A stretch of DNA of 7,388 nucleotides, from assembly GCA_003662485.1 (NCBI GenBank), contig QMYD01000052.1, forward strand, positions 1 through 7,388, in the 5' to 3' direction. The translations under genes were made by a program, and so were the position numbers. The DNA comes from Candidatus Hecatellales archaeon. GTDB lineage: Archaea > Thermoproteota > Bathyarchaeia > Hecatellales > Hecatellaceae. The notes beneath the pieces are model-generated. The model worked only from the letters and a program-made list of their open reading frames with translations, was not told where the DNA came from and did not search any database. This document shows, in pieces, positions 6,197 to 7,388 of the stretch (position 1 is its first letter; each line of letters starts with the position of its first letter).

Positions 6197-7323
6197 CCCT
6201 CCCTCCTCCTCTTCCGAAGGTATAATCCTGCCATGGCTGCTGCAAGGGCTGCAGCGGCGAAGGCAGCCCCACTAAAGTAGGGGAAGCCGCTGGGAGGAGT
6301 TTCCAAAGGCCTTTCAAGCCTTCTGGCAGCCGGAATGGCGGCTTCCAGCCTCGGTGGGAGAAGGGGTTGAGGAAGCTTTGCCTCGGTGAAGGGTTCGAAA
6401 AGGTCTGGAAATCCGGGCTCCGTGCACCCTATGCATGGGCCTCCACTATTGGGGCACCCTCCAACCCCGTTTATCCACCCCCTCTCTGGCACATCGCAGC
6501 GGGCTAGAGGGCCCTTACAACCCAGCTTAAACATACAGTAGGGTTCGCCAAACCTCTCAGAGAAGACGGATTCAGCGAAGAAGGTAGCCCTTGGACAGTG
6601 CTCATGGGCGAGAAACCTGTAGAGGAAGGCTGGACGGTTAACCTCATCCAACTCTGGGGGTGGAAGCACACCTTTGTAGGCTAGAATTAGGTGGGCGAGG
6701 GTTTCCACAAACCAGTCTCCGCTAGGAGGACAGCCAGGCACGTTGACAACGGGGAGGCCAGCCGTGCTAGCCCACTCCCTGCCGAGAACTTCCAGGCATC
6801 CCCTCGCCCCTGTTACACTACCCTTTGCGGCTGGGATGCCACCATAGGAGGCGCAGGAGCCCACAGCCACAACTGCCACAGCCTTGGAGGCAAGCCTCCT
6901 AAACCGCTCCTCAAAGGTTTCACTTCCAAGCAGACACCAGAAACCCTTCCCCTCCGGTGGTTCACCCTGAATGGAGCCTTCAACCACTAGGATGTAGGGG
7001 TTGAGGAGTCCTCTCTCAGCTCTTTCCAAGGCCTTTAAGGCTTCCTCCCCCCACTCAGCCATAATGGTGGGGTGAAAGTCTATGGAAACCGCTCCGGCTC
7101 CAGGTAGAATTCCAAGTACAACGTCTACAACGTCAGGATAGGTGGTGTTTAAAAGCGAGACAGTGCAGCCTGAGCATCCAGCCCCCTGAAGCCAAACCAA
7201 GTGGAGGTTTCCCCTCTTAACCTCGGCAAAGGCCTCCCTGACGAGGCTGAGCTTTCCAGCCAGGAGAGAAACCGTAGCGGCTGCAAGTGTCGCCTTAAGG
7301 AAGCTTCTCCGCCCTAAAGTCAT
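6193..7323 (-). CDS. [NiFe] hydrogenase small (iron-sulfur) subunit with Tat signal and C-terminal anchor
   Basis: This subunit relays electrons from the NiFe site through three clusters and directs export of the heterodimer. It has 376 residues. GRRSFLK (4-10) starts a Tat signal with a hydrophobic core and probable cleavage after AFA (33). Proximal cluster ligands are C50, C53, C157 and C198. The distal cluster has H240, C243, C263 and C269. The medial cluster has C276, C297 and C300 plus C290, at the position usually held by Pro, which predicts [4Fe-4S] instead of [3Fe-4S]. The extra proximal Cys residues of O2-tolerant enzymes are absent (C-S-G-C, not C-x-C-C). A hydrophobic helix (about 352-368) and a basic tail anchor the C-terminus, as in HyaA/HybO. 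It is the first gene of the hydrogenase operon visible here, with the ATG at 7323. No good ribosome site precedes it, so the mRNA may be nearly leaderless. It would be HybO/HyaA/HynS elsewhere. Confidence 0.97.
   Translation of the reverse strand: MTLGRRSFLKATLAAATVSLLAGKLSLVREAFAEVKRGNLHLVWLQGAGCSGCTVSLLNTTYPDVVDVVLGILPGAGAVSIDFHPTIMAEWGEEALKALERAERGLLNPYILVVEGSIQGEPPEGKGFWCLLGSETFEERFRRLASKAVAVVAVGSCASYGGIPAAKGSVTGARGCLEVLGREWASTAGLPVVNVPGCPPSGDWFVETLAHLILAYKGVLPPPELDEVNRPAFLYRFLAHEHCPRATFFAESVFSERFGEPYCMFKLGCKGPLARCDVPERGWINGVGGCPNSGGPCIGCTEPGFPDLFEPFTEAKLPQPLLPPRLEAAIPAARRLERPLETPPSGFPYFSGAAFAAAALAAAMAGLYLRKRRREG
6202..6206 (-). promoter_or_regulatory. Shine-Dalgarno GGAGG for the hydrogenase large subunit, inside the small-subunit coding sequence
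   Basis: GGAGG on the minus strand ends five bases before the TTG at 6196, within a run of AGG and GAG codons that encodes the basic end of the small subunit (KRRREG). It supports TTG at 6196 over the internal ATG at 6181. Confidence 0.65.
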
Positions 7324-7347
7324 GGGAACCAGCCTTTTTAAGTTGTA

Positions 7348-7380
7348 ATTTAAAATCTATTAATCGTTTTTCCCCAAAGT
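7348..7380 (-). promoter_or_regulatory. Putative promoter region of the hydrogenase operon
   Basis: The region upstream of the small subunit is A/T-rich. On the minus strand two TATA-like boxes can be proposed: TTTTAAAT (7348-7355), which would place the start of transcription almost at the ATG, and ATTAATAG (about 7358-7365), preceded by the BRE-like GGAAAAA, which would give a leader of about 12 bases. Either fits the lack of a clear ribosome site. Which box is used cannot be decided from sequence, and the upstream region is cut by the window edge. Confidence 0.4.
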
Positions 7381-7388
7381 TTTAATAA

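Overview
The window looks like part of an archaeal chromosome, most likely from a thermophilic anaerobe. The signs are Shine-Dalgarno elements of the GGTGA/GAGG type, at least two TTG starts, A/T-rich TATA-like boxes with purine-rich BRE-like stretches next to them, heavy use of AGG/AGA for Arg, and closely packed operons. The phylum cannot be fixed from the sequence; Thermoproteota or a related lineage is a guess based on gene content.

Layout. A twin-arginine (Tat) exported four-cluster [4Fe-4S] ferredoxin subunit is on the minus strand at the left edge (1-714, 3' end cut off). A 146-bp divergent intergenic region follows (715-860). On the plus strand come a Tat-exported molybdopterin oxidoreductase of the DMSO-reductase superfamily (861-3110) and its TorD/DmsD-type chaperone (3117-3770). 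Converging on them from the right is a minus-strand hydrogenase operon, in transcription order: [NiFe] hydrogenase small subunit (7323-6193), large subunit (6196-4568) and a second four-cluster ferredoxin subunit of the HybA type with a C-terminal membrane anchor (4561-3686). The HybA-type gene and the chaperone gene overlap tail to tail by 85 bp. No stretch above 300 bp lacks a gene, and I saw no RNA genes, insertion sequences or CRISPR arrays.

How it works together (inference). All the electron-transfer subunits carry a Tat signal, or are expected to travel with a partner that does. The hydrogenase small subunit and the HybA-like protein also have C-terminal hydrophobic anchors. This suggests a respiratory module on the outer face of the membrane: H2 is oxidised by the NiFe enzyme and electrons pass through ferredoxin subunits to the quinone pool. 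A molybdoenzyme with a predicted Cys molybdenum ligand, most like polysulfide/thiosulfate/sulfur reductases, would reduce the terminal acceptor. The expected NrfD/HybB-type quinone-reactive membrane subunit and the hydrogenase maturation protease are not in the window. The gene following the truncated ferredoxin, beyond position 1, is the natural place to look for the former.

Points worth attention: a patch of about 90% DNA identity between the two ferredoxin genes; a Cys at the medial-cluster position of the small subunit that normally holds Pro; a four-residue tail after the large subunit's last His; a Cys-rich C-terminus on the molybdoenzyme; and the 85-bp convergent overlap.
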